Shown: positions 38,580 to 50,815 of the stretch, piece after piece
Numbering within the stretch: the first letter of the stretch is position 1
Layout of the letters: each line of letters starts with the position of its first letter
Origin: Allium sativum
Taxonomy: Eukaryota; Streptophyta; Magnoliopsida; Asparagales; Amaryllidaceae
NCBI GenBank assembly: GCA_030737875.1
Contig: CM060912.1
Span: forward strand, 461,656,310-461,720,309
DNA: 64,000 nt
Reading direction: 5' to 3'
Made by a program: the position numbers and the translations under genes
Notes under the pieces: generated by a model
Databases searched by the model: none
Told to the model about the DNA's origin: nothing
Seen by the model: only the letters and a program-made list of their open reading frames with translations

Positions 38580-39850
38580 TACATTTCCGTTCATTAAAAA
38601 AGATGAAACATTTTTGTTTATTAAAAAAGATTAAACAAAAATATACATTTTTGTTCATTAAAAAGGATTAAACAAAAATAAACATTTTGTTCATTAAAAA
38701 GAATGAAACATTTTTGTTCATTAAAAAGAATGAAACATTTTGTTCATTAAAAAGGATTAAACAAAAATATATATTTTTGTTCACTAAAAAGGATTAGACA
38801 AAAATATACATTTTGTTCATTAAAAAGAATCAAACATTTTTGTTCATTAAAAACAATGAAACATTTTGTTCATTAAAAAGGATTAAACAAAAATATACAT
38901 TTTTGTTCATTAAAAAGGATTAAACAAAAATATACATTTTTGTTCATTAAAAAGAATGAAACATTTTGCTCATTAAAAAGAATGAAATATTTTGTTCATT
39001 AAAAAGGATTAAACAAAAATATACATTTTTGTTAATTAAAAAGAATGGAACATTTTTGTTCATTAAAAAGAAAGAAACATTTTTGTTCATTAAAAAGAAA
39101 GAAACATTTTGTTCATTAAAAAGGATTAAACAAAAATATACATTTTTTTCATTTAAAATAATGAAACATTTTTGTTCATTAAAAAGAATGAAACATTTTC
39201 TTCATCAAAAAGGATTAAACAAAAATATACATTTTTGTTCATTAAAAAGAATGAAAAATTTTTGTTCATTAAAAAGAATGAAACATTTTGTTCATTAAAA
39301 AGGATTAAACAAAAATATAAATTTTTGTTCATTTAAAAGGATTAAACAAAAATACACATTTTGTTCATTAAAAAGAATGAAACATTTTTGTTCATTAAAA
39401 AGAAAGAAACATTTTGTTCATTAAAAAGGATTGAACAAAAATATACATTTTTTTCATTTAAAAGAATGAAACATTTTTGTTCATTAAAAAGAATGAAACA
39501 TTTTCTTCATCAAAAAGGATTAAACAAAAATATACATTTTTTTTCATTAAAAAGGATTAAACAAAAATATATATTTTTGTTCATTAAAAAGAATGAAAAA
39601 TTTTTGTTCATTAAAAAGAATGAAACATTTTGTTCATTAAAAAGGATTAAACAAAAATATAAATTTTTGTTCATTTAAAAGGATTAAACAAAAATACACA
39701 TTTTGTTCATTAAAAAGAATGAAACATTTTTGTTCATTAAAAAGAATGAAACATTTTGTTCATTAAAAAGGATTAAACAAAAATATACATTTTTGTTCAT
39801 TAAATATGATGAAATTTTTTGTTCATTAAAAAGGATGAAACAAAAATATA
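38580..39850 (+). repeat. AT-rich 27/37-bp tandem array with perfect palindromes (5' LTR)
   Basis: Two alternating units: a 37-bp unit containing AACAAAAATATACATTTTTG and ending TTCATTAAAAAGG, and a 27-bp unit with GTTCATTAAAAAGAATGAAA. The 37-bp unit holds a 9-bp inverted repeat, AACAAAAAT/ATTTTTGTT, around ATAC. Tens of units in all. Several frames stay open here only because of the repetition. Confidence 0.85.
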
Positions 39851-39904
39851 CATTTTTGTCAATTAAAAAGGTTGAAATAAAATGTAAACTTTCATCAAAG
39901 TACC

Positions 39905-40460
39905 TTAGTTGAAACAAAGTTAAAATATCATTTTATTGATAATGCATACTTTAGAATTTATATGCAAAGTTAAAATATCTTTTTATTGACTATGCATACA
40001 TTAGAATTTATATGCAAAGTTAAAATATCATTTTATTGACAATGCATATATTAGAATTTATATGCAAAGTTAAAATATCATTTTATTGACAATGCATATA
40101 TAAGAATTTATATACAAAGTTAAAATATCATTTTATTGACAATGCATACATTAGAATTTATATGCAAAGTTAAATATCATTTTACTGACAATGCATATAT
40201 TAGAATTTATATGCAAAGTTAAAATATCATTTTATTGACAATGCATACATTAGAATTTAAATGCGAAGTTAAAATATCATTTTATTTACAATGCACATAT
40301 TAGAATTTATATGCAAAGTTAAAATAACATCTTTATTGACAATGCATATATTAGAATTTATATGCAAAGTTAAAATAACTTTTTATCGACAATGCATATA
40401 TTAGAATTTATATGCAAAGTCAAAATATCATTTTATTAACAATACATACATTAGAATTTG
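39905..40460 (+). repeat. 50-bp tandem array (5' LTR)
   Basis: About 11 copies of a 50-bp unit with GCAAAGTTAAAATATC and TTGACAATGCATACATTAG; each copy includes the self-complementary ATGCAT. The 3' LTR has about 8 copies. Confidence 0.88.
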
Positions 40461-42726
40461 TATGTAAGTTAACGAATTATCTTCATTGTCAAAACATGCA
40501 TTGAAACTATATACAAATAAAATATTTCTTTTTAATTGTTAAAGTTAAAAACATAAATACAAATAAACTTTACCTTTTATTTGTTATTAGCAAATATCAT
40601 GTAAATAAATACATTTTATTTGACATTGTAAACATGTAGAAATGGTTATGCAAATTAAAACATTCCTTTATTTAGCGTGTTAAATACGTCAGTGGAATCG
40701 TCGAATGCTTTATATTTATATATAATTATATATATATATAAATTAAAATTAAACGAGTCGCGCGCGGTAGTTCGCGTTTCGGAATCGTAACTTTAAACGA
40801 TTATACCGAAAGATCAGACCGTCGGATTTTCCCAAAACTGGAACCGTTAGGACCTCTTTGGGAAGATCTTTCCAACGATATAAATTTTGTTAAAATCCAA
40901 CTGTTAGATTTCGAGAAAAGTGTAAATCAAATTTTGATTAAAACAGCGCCAGGGCCGCCTATTGACCCGAAGCGTCGTTAAATTAAATTGAGCTATTTTT
41001 ATATAAATAAAAATAGCGATAAATCGTTATTAAATAATATTAACAATATGAAATGGTTTAAAATTATATATATGCGAGAATTATTTGAAAAGACCGAGTT
41101 CAATCTCATTTCAAATAATTATACGGCGATTTAAACCGAAGATATTAAAGATGGCGATTGAAGACCGACGATCTTCACATCGAAAGGATGACTACTGATG
41201 CCCGAATGTACTTGTTGATTGTCCGGATAAGCGAGCACCTCTCTTCCGTATTGGACATACAGGACGAGGAATAAGGTGTCTCCGGTTTCGTTCAGACCCA
41301 GAACGGACTTATAAATGGATGTATGTCTGACGTTATATTTCATTCCATGTAAATTGATTTCTATTTAATATATATCGGTTTGGTGGTGGAGAATTTATTC
41401 TCTTGCTTAACACCCTTCTCTGAGACACACGAGCTCAGAGGTTATATATTGGTAGTTATCTATCGCATGGCGTGGATTGCCAATGTGGCATGTTAAGATG
41501 CAAATGATCAAGGCTTTTGTTGAAAAGCAGAGCCTTGTGGTTGATGATCAAAGCATAGCCTATTTTGGCATAGCTTTGTGTATAACGTTACCTCGCGAGC
41601 CTCACACCCCGGTAAGAGTCAGAAACGGGACAAGGGAACGCAGGAAGTGCACACATTTCTTTCTAGCTAGAAGTGGTATCAGGGTTTTGCAAGCCCTGAC
41701 ATTTTACTTATGTGGTTGATGGATTATGAGGTACCTCGGATTTATTGGTCGATAGTCACCAAATTATAGGTTCAATAGGACCGGGAAGCGTGTGTTCAGG
41801 CATAACTAATCCACTAAAGTTTTTGTGGACCGACCCTGCAGGATCCAAGGGTTCGACAACGTCCGAATTCTGAGGCATTGCTAGAGTGTCTCGAATCGGT
41901 AAGAAGATCGTCCCTAGCCTTGACTCATGACGGAAATCCAATTTCCAATATGACATTACGGTTTTGATTGTAAACCTATATATGGAGACATAGCAAGAAG
42001 GGGTACTATGCCGTATAGGATTGATACATTTACTTTGAAGTATTTTAAAACTGATTAGATACTAATAATAATATTAAAATATTATTTTCCACGTATCAAG
42101 CATGTTTGATCATTATAAGGTAAAACTCTATCCTCCGGTTTGCGTTGCATTGTGTGATGGGACTTGAGTCTTATAATGATTTCATTTTTATAAAAAGCAA
42201 TGCGTTGTTTTGAATAAAAATTTATTAAACTTATGCACTGAGAACTCAATGGAGTAAACCCGTTCCGCGTTAGCGGCGTGGTCCTGTGATTAGAAAGATT
42301 TCTCATACCAGTCCTACGACTGACTCGTAGTTTGTTTCACTTTGCAAACTCAGGTGCCCTCTTTTCACACGGGCAGCCAAGTGACAGGTTTAGGTATTTA
42401 TGCACATATGCTGGATTGGAGCATTCTTATGGGCTGAAGATGAAGATCATTTTATCTTTTATTTTTGCTTTGAATCATTTTGACATCCTTTATTTATGAT
42501 GTACTTGATGGAGACTGAGACTTATCTCTTTTTGCTGAGACTTCTATTTGCTATGTTTTATCCTATAACTGTGCTACTCTGATGTTGTGATGTTGACGAC
42601 ATTCCTATTTCCACTGCAATGATTTATGTGTTATGATGTTATCTGAGATCTGCTATTGTTGTAATTATGTTATATTCCAATGATTATCCTTGCCTTCGTA
42701 CTATGGAAGTTTGGGGTCATCTCTGT

Positions 42727-42738
42727 TGGTATCAGAGC
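42727..42738 (+). other. Primer binding site of the giant-LTR element
   Basis: TGGTATCAGAGC begins two or three bases after the 5' LTR end; complementary to initiator tRNA-Met. The 5' LTR end itself reads TCATCTCT where the 3' LTR has TCATCACA. Confidence 0.9.
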
Positions 42739-42993
42739 TAAATGTTAACCTTAGCTTCAGAGTATAACATATTTGAAACAATTTTGTCTAGATAGAATCA
42801 GCAGTATTCTAAGTCGCGTAGCCCATTAGAGATAGGATTGGTAATGTCCTAGAATGAGCAGAGCAGAATAGCACATATTAATCAGTCATTACATCATTAT
42901 CATCTTTCCATATGTCTCTACTTTTAACCTTTCCTTAAAATTATCATTTCTGTTAGTCTGACTCTTTCCTTAATGGTACAGAACTAACCGAAA

Positions 42994-44042
42994 ATGAGCA
43001 CTAGAGCAACAGCAAGAGCCCGAGGCAGAGGTGGGGCCAGAGGACCAGTGAAAGATGAGACCCCCACTGCTCAAGGGCAGCCCACTCCTGAGGCTGTAAC
43101 ACCACCACCTCCACCCCCACAGCCTTTTGACCTGGACAAGGTGGCTAAGAAGTTCAGGAATTTAGGGGACGTGTCATTCACGGGGCGAGAGACTGTAATA
43201 GAAGCTCAGACTTGGCTTAAAAATTGCGAGAAAATATTTGGAGGCCTGGAATTAGAAGACCACCGCAAGCGCTTTTTGGCATCATGGCTATTAAAGGATG
43301 AGGCTGAAAATTGGTGGGACACTGTAATAATTGGAAATAATGAGGCCGACATGTCTTGGGTCAAATTCAAGGAACTCTTCAACGAGAAGTTTATTCCTCC
43401 ATAGGAAGTAGAGTGGCTCCACGATCAATTTGCCAATTTGCAACAAGGAGATATGACTGTTTCAGAATATGAGTGGAAGTTTGAAGAGCTCACATGCTAT
43501 GCTCCAGAATTAATTCGGGACCCAGTCCAGAAGAACAAAAGATTCATTAATGGCCTTTTCAGGAAATATTTGAACAGAGTCACAACACACATTAAGCTCT
43601 CATTTAATGAGGTGATCGAGATGGCTTGCCGCTATGAGGACAATGACAGAAATTCGCAACAAGAGCGGGAGAAGAATCAGAATAATAACAAAAGAAAGCA
43701 AGCTGACAAGAAACCAGAGGCGAGCAGCTCTCAAGCCGCCAAGCCCCAAGGAAATAAAAGAGACAAATCCAAGGTGAGATGCTTCAATTGTCAGAAGATG
43801 GGGTACTTTGACTATGAATGCCGGGCTCCAAAGAAACCAAGGAGAAATGAGTCAGGGCCCAGCCATAATTCTCGTGGCACCATGGAATGCTTTAATTGCC
43901 ACAAGCCAGAGCATCTTATTAAGAATTGTCCATTTCTAAAGAAAACTGAGGTGGCTCATGTCTACGATGGAGCGGCTACACCAGCTTCTCCCAAGGGAGC
44001 AGGTAAACCCGATGTTTTAGGAGGACTCTTAATATTGAGAAC
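42994..44042 (+). pseudogene. Gag of the giant-LTR element
   Basis: Starts MSTRATARARGRGGARG. The Gag domain includes TWLKNCEKIFGGLEL, NWWDTVI and FNEKFIPP. A TAG stop at 43402-43404 interrupts it in frame, after which it continues (EVEWLHDQF, DMTVSEYEWKFEELT). Of two zinc knuckles, CFNCQKMGYFDYEC has lost the His and CFNCHKPEHLIKNC is intact. The frame then shifts near 44025 before the protease. It is close to the Del gag in layout. Confidence 0.85.
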
Positions 44043-45490
44043 ATTCCTATTACAGTATTGTTTGACACTGGTGCATCGCGAAGTTTCATTTCTAGTGACA
44101 CAATTAAAAAGCTAAAACTAAAACCAAGAAAACTTAAAGAATAGATTAGAGCCTATAGTCCGATTGGAGGTTCACTTATTCTCGATCAATATTGTAGAGT
44201 GCCTATTCCTTATTCCTATTTCCAGTTCCCTTTTAATTTGATCGTCATGAATTTCTCTAGGTATGATATAATACTTGGAATGGATTGGCTATCAAAGTAT
44301 GAGGCTGAGGTACTATGCGCTGAAAGAATAGTCAAAATTAAAACCAAATTCGGAGATATTATTGCTATACCATGCCACGGCTCAGCCACAGATAAGAAAG
44401 AATTCTGGTCTTCTCTAGAAGTCACTCCTGCTTCTATTGAGGATATTCCTGTTGTCAGATATTATGCGGACATGTTTGAAGAAGTTGATAGCTTACCTCC
44501 GCGCAGAGAAATCGACTTCATGATTGACTTAGTTCCGAATGCAAGGCCAGTTGTGCATCCTATTCGGAGAATGACACTGAAAGAAAAAGAGGAGCTGAGC
44601 AATCAAACTAAACAGCTTTTGTGGAAGGGTCCGATCAGGCCTAGTTTCTCAAATTGGGGTGCAGCAGTGGTGTTTGTTCCAAAGTCAAACGGTACTCTCA
44701 GGCAATGTGTAGACTACCGTGACCTCAATAAGCAAACGCTGAAAAATAAATATCTATTGACGCGTATTGATGATCTTTTGGACCGCTTGAATGGAGCACA
44801 AGTATTCTCTAGAATGGACCTAGCTACAGGTTTCCATCAATTGCGCATTGTTGAAGAATATGTCCCTTTGACAGCTTTCAAAGGGCCAGACTTATTGTAT
44901 GAATGGCTGGTAATGTTGTTCGGCCTATGTAACACTCTAGCCTACTTTGTCGATCTAATGAACAGAGTATTCCGGGAGGTCTTAAATAAATTCGTGCTGG
45001 TTTTCATCGATGATATCTTAATCTTTTCTAAATCCACTGCTGAGCATGAAAAGCATCTGAAAGAAGTTTTGGAAATCCTGCGAAAGAATGTGTTGAAAGC
45101 CAAATTCTCTAAATGTATATTCTGGCAAGAAGAGGTGAAATTCCTCGGCTATGTTGTATCAAAGAAAGGCATTTCAGTAGACCTAGGAAAGATCTCAACC
45201 ATCCAAGATTGGAAGCAGCCTAGCACTCCTACAGAAGTCAGAAGTTTCTTAGGATTGGCTGGCTATTATAGGAAATTCATCAAAGATTTTTTGAAACTAT
45301 CTTGTCCATTAACAAAGCTGAATAAGAAGCATACAAAGTTTATTTGGGCACCCGAATGTGAGGCAGCTTTCCAAGAGCTGAAATTGAGGTTGACCACTGC
45401 TCCCGTGTTGACCATTATTGATGACAATCAAGATTTGAAAGTCTGGACAGATGCTTCTATAGAAGGTATTGGTGCAGTGCTAATGCAAAG
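44043..45490 (+). pseudogene. Protease and reverse transcriptase of the giant-LTR element
   Basis: One frame: protease active site [15 protein letters not shown] (about 44060-44100), an in-frame TAG at 44142-44144, the [13 protein letters not shown] motif (about 44260), linker [11 protein letters not shown], then RT with [39 protein letters not shown] (MPFGL in active relatives) and the catalytic [13 protein letters not shown] connection [14 protein letters not shown] and [11 protein letters not shown] follow. Frame is lost near 45490 at an AAAGGG run inside RNase H. Confidence 0.85.
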
Positions 45491-47281
45491 GGACAAGTAG
45501 TCGCATATGCTAGCCTTCAGTTGAAGTCGCATGAGAAGAGATATCCTACTCATTATCTTGAGTAGATGGCCATCGTATTTGCTTTAAAGATATGGCGGCA
45601 CTATTTTTTGGGTGAGAAGTTCGAATTATATACTGATCACAAATCCTTGAAGTATCTATTCACCCAAAGAGATTTGAATTTGAAGCAGCAATGTTGGTTA
45701 GAATTTCTTGTGGCCTATGATCTGGACATCCTATACACTCTAGGGAAAGCCAATGTTGTAGCCGATGCGCTCAGCAGGAAGAATGCGGCCATCGCCAATC
45801 TTATCATCGCCAGTATTATCATTACGCCTACATTAATGGATAAGATTTCTGCTCTTCAAAAAGATGATAAATTTATTCAGATGATTAGTGAGCGAGTTCG
45901 AAAGGGCGAAGCGTCAAGCTTCCAAATAGATAGCAAGGGGACCCTTAGACTACAAGGGCGAATATGTGTGCCAGATATTCCTGAGCTAAAAAGAGAAGTT
46001 ATGGATGAATAATGTCACAAATTTAAACTCAGCAACCATCCAGGAGTAAGCAAGATGTATCATGATCTTAAGCGCACCTTTTGGTGGAAGGCGATGAAGA
46101 GGGACATTTCCATATAAGTTGCTAGATGTTCCACCTGTCATCAAGTCAAAAGCGATCAACAGAAGCTTGCAAAATTGTTGCAACCGCTAGAGGTTCCAAG
46201 TTGGAAGTGGAACCAAATTTCTATGGGCTTTATTGATGGCTTACCCCGAACCAGAAAAGGCAATGACAGTATATGGGTGATTGTAGATTGTTTCACAAAG
46301 ACCGCCCATTTTATCCCTGTCAAATCTAATAGAACAGCTTAAAGTCTGGCGTAGCTTTATTTCAGAGAGATTGTAAGACTACATGGAGTCCCCAGTAGCA
46401 TTGTTAGTGATCGCGATAAGATATTTGCTAGCAAATTCTGGGAAGAACTCCAGGAGGAGCTTGGGACCAAGTTGAATCTAAGCATCGCTTATCATCCTCA
46501 GACAGATGGTCAGACTGAGAGGGTGAACAACATATTAGAAGACCTGTTGCGAGCATGCATTCTTGATTTTGGCGGGTCATGGGAAGATCACTTGCTCTTG
46601 GTTGAGTTCTCTTATAATAACAATTACCAAGCAAGCTTGAAGATGTCGCCATTTGAAGCATTATATGGCAAGCCATGCAGATCTCCCGCATGTTGGGTGG
46701 AACCAGGAAATCGATTAGTATTGGGTCCCGGCATGATTCGTGAAGCAACAGATAAGGTGGATTTTATTAAGAAGCGACTACTGACTGCTTAGAGCCGACA
46801 GAAGAGCTATGCAGACTCACGAAGAAAGGATTTAAAATTCTCTGTTGGTGATTATGTGTACTTGAGGGTTTCCCTACTGAGAGGAGTAATTCGTTTTGCG
46901 AAGACTGGGAAGTTGGCGCTGAGATTCATTGGTCCATTTCCTATTCTCGAAAGAATTGAAACTCTCGCTTATAGGGTGCAGTTTCCTGACTGGTTGCCAG
47001 GGTTCATGATGTATTCCATGTGTCTCAACTCCGGAAGCATGTACATGATCCAGACTTAATTGTGGAGGAAGCAGCACAGCAAGATTTGGAGATTACCCCG
47101 AGCTTAGCAGTAAGGTGGGAGCCAGTGAAAATTGTTGGTAAAGAGACCCGAGTCCTGAGGAACAAGAGGATCCACTTAGTCAAAGTGCAGTGGAGCGGGA
47201 TCCTAGAGACTGTATATGGAAGACTGAGGATAGCAACAAACGGGCTTATCCCAAGTGCAAAGTGGACATCTCCGAGTAACT
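45491..47281 (+). pseudogene. RNase H, integrase and chromodomain of the giant-LTR element
   Basis: RNase H continues as [20 protein letters not shown], a TAG stop at about 45564, [13 protein letters not shown], and intact VVADALSRK. Integrase: zinc-binding HHPGVSKMYHDLK-like with STCHQVK; the core has [11 protein letters not shown], where the first catalytic Asp is Gly, then IVSDRDKIF and DGQTERVN with the other two acidic residues. Further stops occur near 46013, 46117, 46340 and 46791. The C-terminal GKLALRFIGPF is followed by a frame-shifted chromodomain (RDCIWKTEDSNKRAYPKC, about 47200-47260) ending at a stop near 47280. Integrase is inactive. Confidence 0.85.
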
Positions 47282-47367
47282 CTTTTGCTGAGGTACATTT
47301 TCAATATGTTGCATTTTCCGTTTTGCTTCCTGCTTTACTATTGTTTTCTTTTCGAGGACGAAAAGCT
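47282..47367 (+). other. Short 3' untranslated region of the giant-LTR element
   Basis: About 85 bases between the chromodomain stop and the purine tract, ending with the conserved TTTTCGAGGACGAAAAGC block. Confidence 0.6.
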
Positions 47368-47383
47368 TTTAAGTGGGGGAGAT
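47368..47383 (+). other. Polypurine tract of the giant-LTR element
   Basis: AAGTGGGGGAGA lies directly before the 3' LTR start, and GAGGACGAAAAGC upstream matches the conserved pre-PPT block of relatives (GAGGACGAAATCC at 61691). Confidence 0.85.
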
Positions 47384-49519
47384 TGTAACAACCCGGAAAA
47401 TCAGAACCAATTTAAAAATTTTATTTTGGCTATTTCAAAGAATTTTGAATAGTTAAAATAATTTATTTTAAACAATAACAATTTAAAATTTGTTTAAATC
47501 GAAGTTAGAACGAATATATTTATTTTAATTTTAAAAGGAGTTAGAAATAACACGGTAGCTTGAAAATATGAACCTGAAATTTGACTGAATGTACAGGATT
47601 CAAAATAAATTGGAATTGAGTGAAACCAAAAATATTTAAATCTGTTTAAAAAAATCTTTCCAACGAATCCGAAAAATCGAAATTTCATAGCGGGAATAAA
47701 AAATTATGGCCAGTTGAATATTCAGAATAGTCGCTATGGAATTTAATATAATTTATAGCCCGTATTAATGGCCATTACACAAACGACCCCCATTTTTGAC
47801 AAAACCATTTTTGTCGGATACGGAATTTCAAATTATGGCTAAGTTTAATTTTCCATGACTTTTGGAATTAATATGTGATCGTAGTAAATTAAACTATGTT
47901 CCATAATTTCTATTGAATTTTATCGACCGTTAAAAAGGCCATTTTTCAAACGGTTTCCAAATTCGACGAAATTAATTTTGTTCGGACCGTATCATCAAAA
48001 CATAGCTAGGTTTATTTTTCGGGAATTTTCAAAGTCCGTATGTGGCTCCGATAAATTTATATGTACGATCGAATTAAATAAATGAATGAATTATATTTTA
48101 AATTAAAGAAAACAGACTTAAAACAATTGATTGGGCTGACGGGACCTAGCCCATTGTGTCCGGAACAGGGGCATTTGGCTAGAAACAACTCTCGTTGGGA
48201 TGAATTTGGAGCTATTGAGGATTAATGGGTTTATTTGCAAAATTAAATATTATTATATTATAAATAGGATAATACGTAAAACCCTAATTCTAAAATGGGC
48301 CGTCGCCATCTCCATCGTGTTCATGGTTGAAATTCCTCAAATCTTCCCCCATTAAAATCCATTGATCCACACAATAAAATCCCATCCTCCTTTTGACAAT
48401 ATCGTAGTGCTCCTCCTTCCCTTCCCATCCATACGGCCAACCCCACCTGAAACTGCATATCTTTATCGAACTGGAGCCCCAAACCCGTCGCGTTTAGGTC
48501 ACCACTGCTCCTCCAGGTTCCATCGCATGCCACCTCCTTGGCCCTCTCTGGTGCGCAGCGCGTAGCCTTTCGCCGTGATGAGGTTCGATCATAGCGAAGC
48601 CCAGTGTTTTGATCGAAAAACTTTACCCTAGAATTGAACGTATACGGGAACACGTCGGCCTAAGGTCCTAAAAGAGGAAGAAGGTGCTATTCTATTTCAT
48701 TATTTTAATAATTTATTTTAAAAGTATTATCAACGTAAAACAATTCATGACTTATTCATACGGAATCAGAATTGAACGATTTCAGAAGCGTTGCGATCGT
48801 GAGCCAGAAATCTGCATTTCTAGACTGATTAGAACGGATTCAGAGTAATTCAGATTTTGGACAAATTTCAGATCTGTATTATTCAGAATTAAAATAACTG
48901 TGAGAAATTCTATTCTTTTCATTATATAATTAAAATTTATTAATCATAATGATGGTATGACTCATGCGTTGTAATATTCAGCTGTTTTTCATACGTGATT
49001 TGATCTGTGATTGGTATGCGATGTAGATCTGTAAGAATTGACATTTGTGTTAATTAGAGGACGGTTAAACAAAAATCATCACCTTTGTTTATTAGATTTG
49101 TAAAATCAAAGAATTGGCATTTGTGTTAATTAGAGGACGGTTAAACAAAAATCATTACCTTTGTTTATTAGATTTGTAGAATCAGAGAATTGACATTTGT
49201 GTTAATTAGAGAATGGTTAAACAAAAATCACCACCTTTTTTTATTAGATTTGTAGAATCAAAGAATTGACATTTGTGTTAATTAGAAAAATAGTTAAACA
49301 GAATCATCATGTTCTGTTCATCATATTTGTTAATTCAAAAATTGACGTTTGTGTTAATTAGAAAATAGTTAAACAAAATTTATCATTTTTGTTTACTAGT
49401 TTAGTTGAAAACAAAAATATTCATTTTTGTCAGAATAGTTTAGTTGGACAAAAATGAACATTTTGTCAAATTAGAATTGTTGAACAAAATATACATTTTT
49501 GTAAAAATATGATGGTTAA

Positions 49520-50370
49520 AAAAATATGTATTTTTGTTCATTAAAAAGGATGAAACATTTTTGTCCATTAAAAAGGATTAAACAAAAATATACATTTTTG
49601 TTCATTAAAAAGGATTAAACAAAAATATACATTTTGTTTATTAAAAAGAATGAAACATTTTTGTTCATGAAAAAGAATGAAACATTTTGTTCATTACAAA
49701 GGATTAAACAAAAATATACATTTTTGTTCACTAAAAAGGATTAAACAAAAATATACATTTTATTCATTAAAAAGAATGAAACATTTTGTTCATTAAAAAG
49801 GATTAAACAAAAATATACATTTTTGTTCATTAAAAAGGATTAAACAAAAATATACATTTTAGTTCAATAAAAAGAATGAAACATTTTGTTCGTTAAAAAG
49901 AATGAATCATTTTCTTCATTAAAAAAGATTAAACAAAAATATACATTTTTGTTAATTAAAAAGAATGGAACATTTTTGTTCATTAAAAAGAATGAAACAT
50001 TTTTTTCTTTAAAAAGAATGAAACATTTTGTTCATTAAAAAGGATTAAACAAAAATATACATTTTTGTTCATTAAAAAGGATTAAACAAAAATATACATT
50101 TTTGTTAATTAAAAAGAATGAAACACTTTTGTTCATTAAAAAGAATAAAACATTTTGTTCATTAAAAAGGATTAAACAAAAATATACATTTTTGTTCATT
50201 AAAAAGGATTAAACAAAAATATACATTTTGTTCATTAAAATGAATGAAAGATTTTTGTTCATTAAATAGAATGAAACATTTTGTTCATTAAAAAGGATTA
50301 AAAAAAAATGCACTTTTGTCAATTAAAAAGAATGAAACAAAAATATACATTTTTGTCAATTAAAAACGCT
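49520..50370 (+). repeat. AT-rich 27/37-bp tandem array (3' LTR)
   Basis: Shorter counterpart of 38580-39850, about 0.4 kb less. Unit order differs, indicating expansion or contraction after insertion or during replication. Confidence 0.82.
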
Positions 50371-50404
50371 GGAACAAAATGTACACTTTCATCAAAGTAC
50401 CTTA

Positions 50405-50815
50405 GTTGAAACAAAATTAAAATATCATTTTATTGGCAATGCATACATTAGAATTTATGTGCATAGTTAAAATATCATTTTATTGACAATGCATACATTA
50501 GAATTTATATGCAAAGTCAAAATATCATTTTATTGAAATGCATACATTAAAATTTATATGCAAAGTTAAAATATCATTTTATTGAAAATGCATACATTTG
50601 AATTTATATGCAAGGTTAAAATATCATTTTATTGACAATGCATATACTAGAATTTGTATGCAAAGTTAAAATATCATTTTATTGACAATGCATATATTAG
50701 AATTTATATGCAAAGTTAAAATATCATTTTACTGACAATGAATATATTAGAATTTATATGCAAAGTCAAAATACCATTTTATTGACAATACATACATTAG
50801 AATTTGTATGTAAGT
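50405..50815 (+). repeat. 50-bp tandem array (3' LTR)
   Basis: About 8 copies of the unit described at 39905-40460. Confidence 0.85.

Larger units (their letters stand above)
36428..42724 (+). repeat. Giant 5' LTR
   Basis: Starts TGTAACAATCCGG. Contains a TATA box (ATTATAAATAGG, about 37306-37318), a GC-rich leader (37400-37630), four copies of a repeat of about 80 bp (38090-38400), 27/37-bp AT-rich arrays (38580-39850), a 50-bp array (39905-40460), a CG-rich block with CGCGCGCGGTAG (about 40755) and, near its end, CCAGTCCTACGACTGAC then GTTTGTTTC and CTCAG/GTGCC (42309-42354), which aligns with the splice-acceptor-like block of LTRs A-D. Expected TSS near 37340 gives a leader of about 5.4 kb before the PBS. 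Confidence 0.9.

Noticed and set aside
38966..39912. Three open frames on the plus strand with KKNETF-type repeats, and one on the minus strand
   Set aside because: They are products of the AT-rich 27/37-bp tandem array, which happens to lack stops in some frames; the 3' LTR copy does not preserve them.
41131..41343. Small frame conserved between the giant LTRs (41131-41343 and 51509-51721 minus, 41477-41719 and 51855-52097 plus)
   Set aside because: Conservation is expected because both LTRs are copies of one sequence; the minus-strand copies differ by an insertion that changes the C-terminus. No known motif.
42727..42738. tRNA-like sequence TGGTATCAGAGC (also 59191 and 33716)
   Set aside because: Only a 12-13 base match next to LTR ends: primer binding sites, not tRNA genes.
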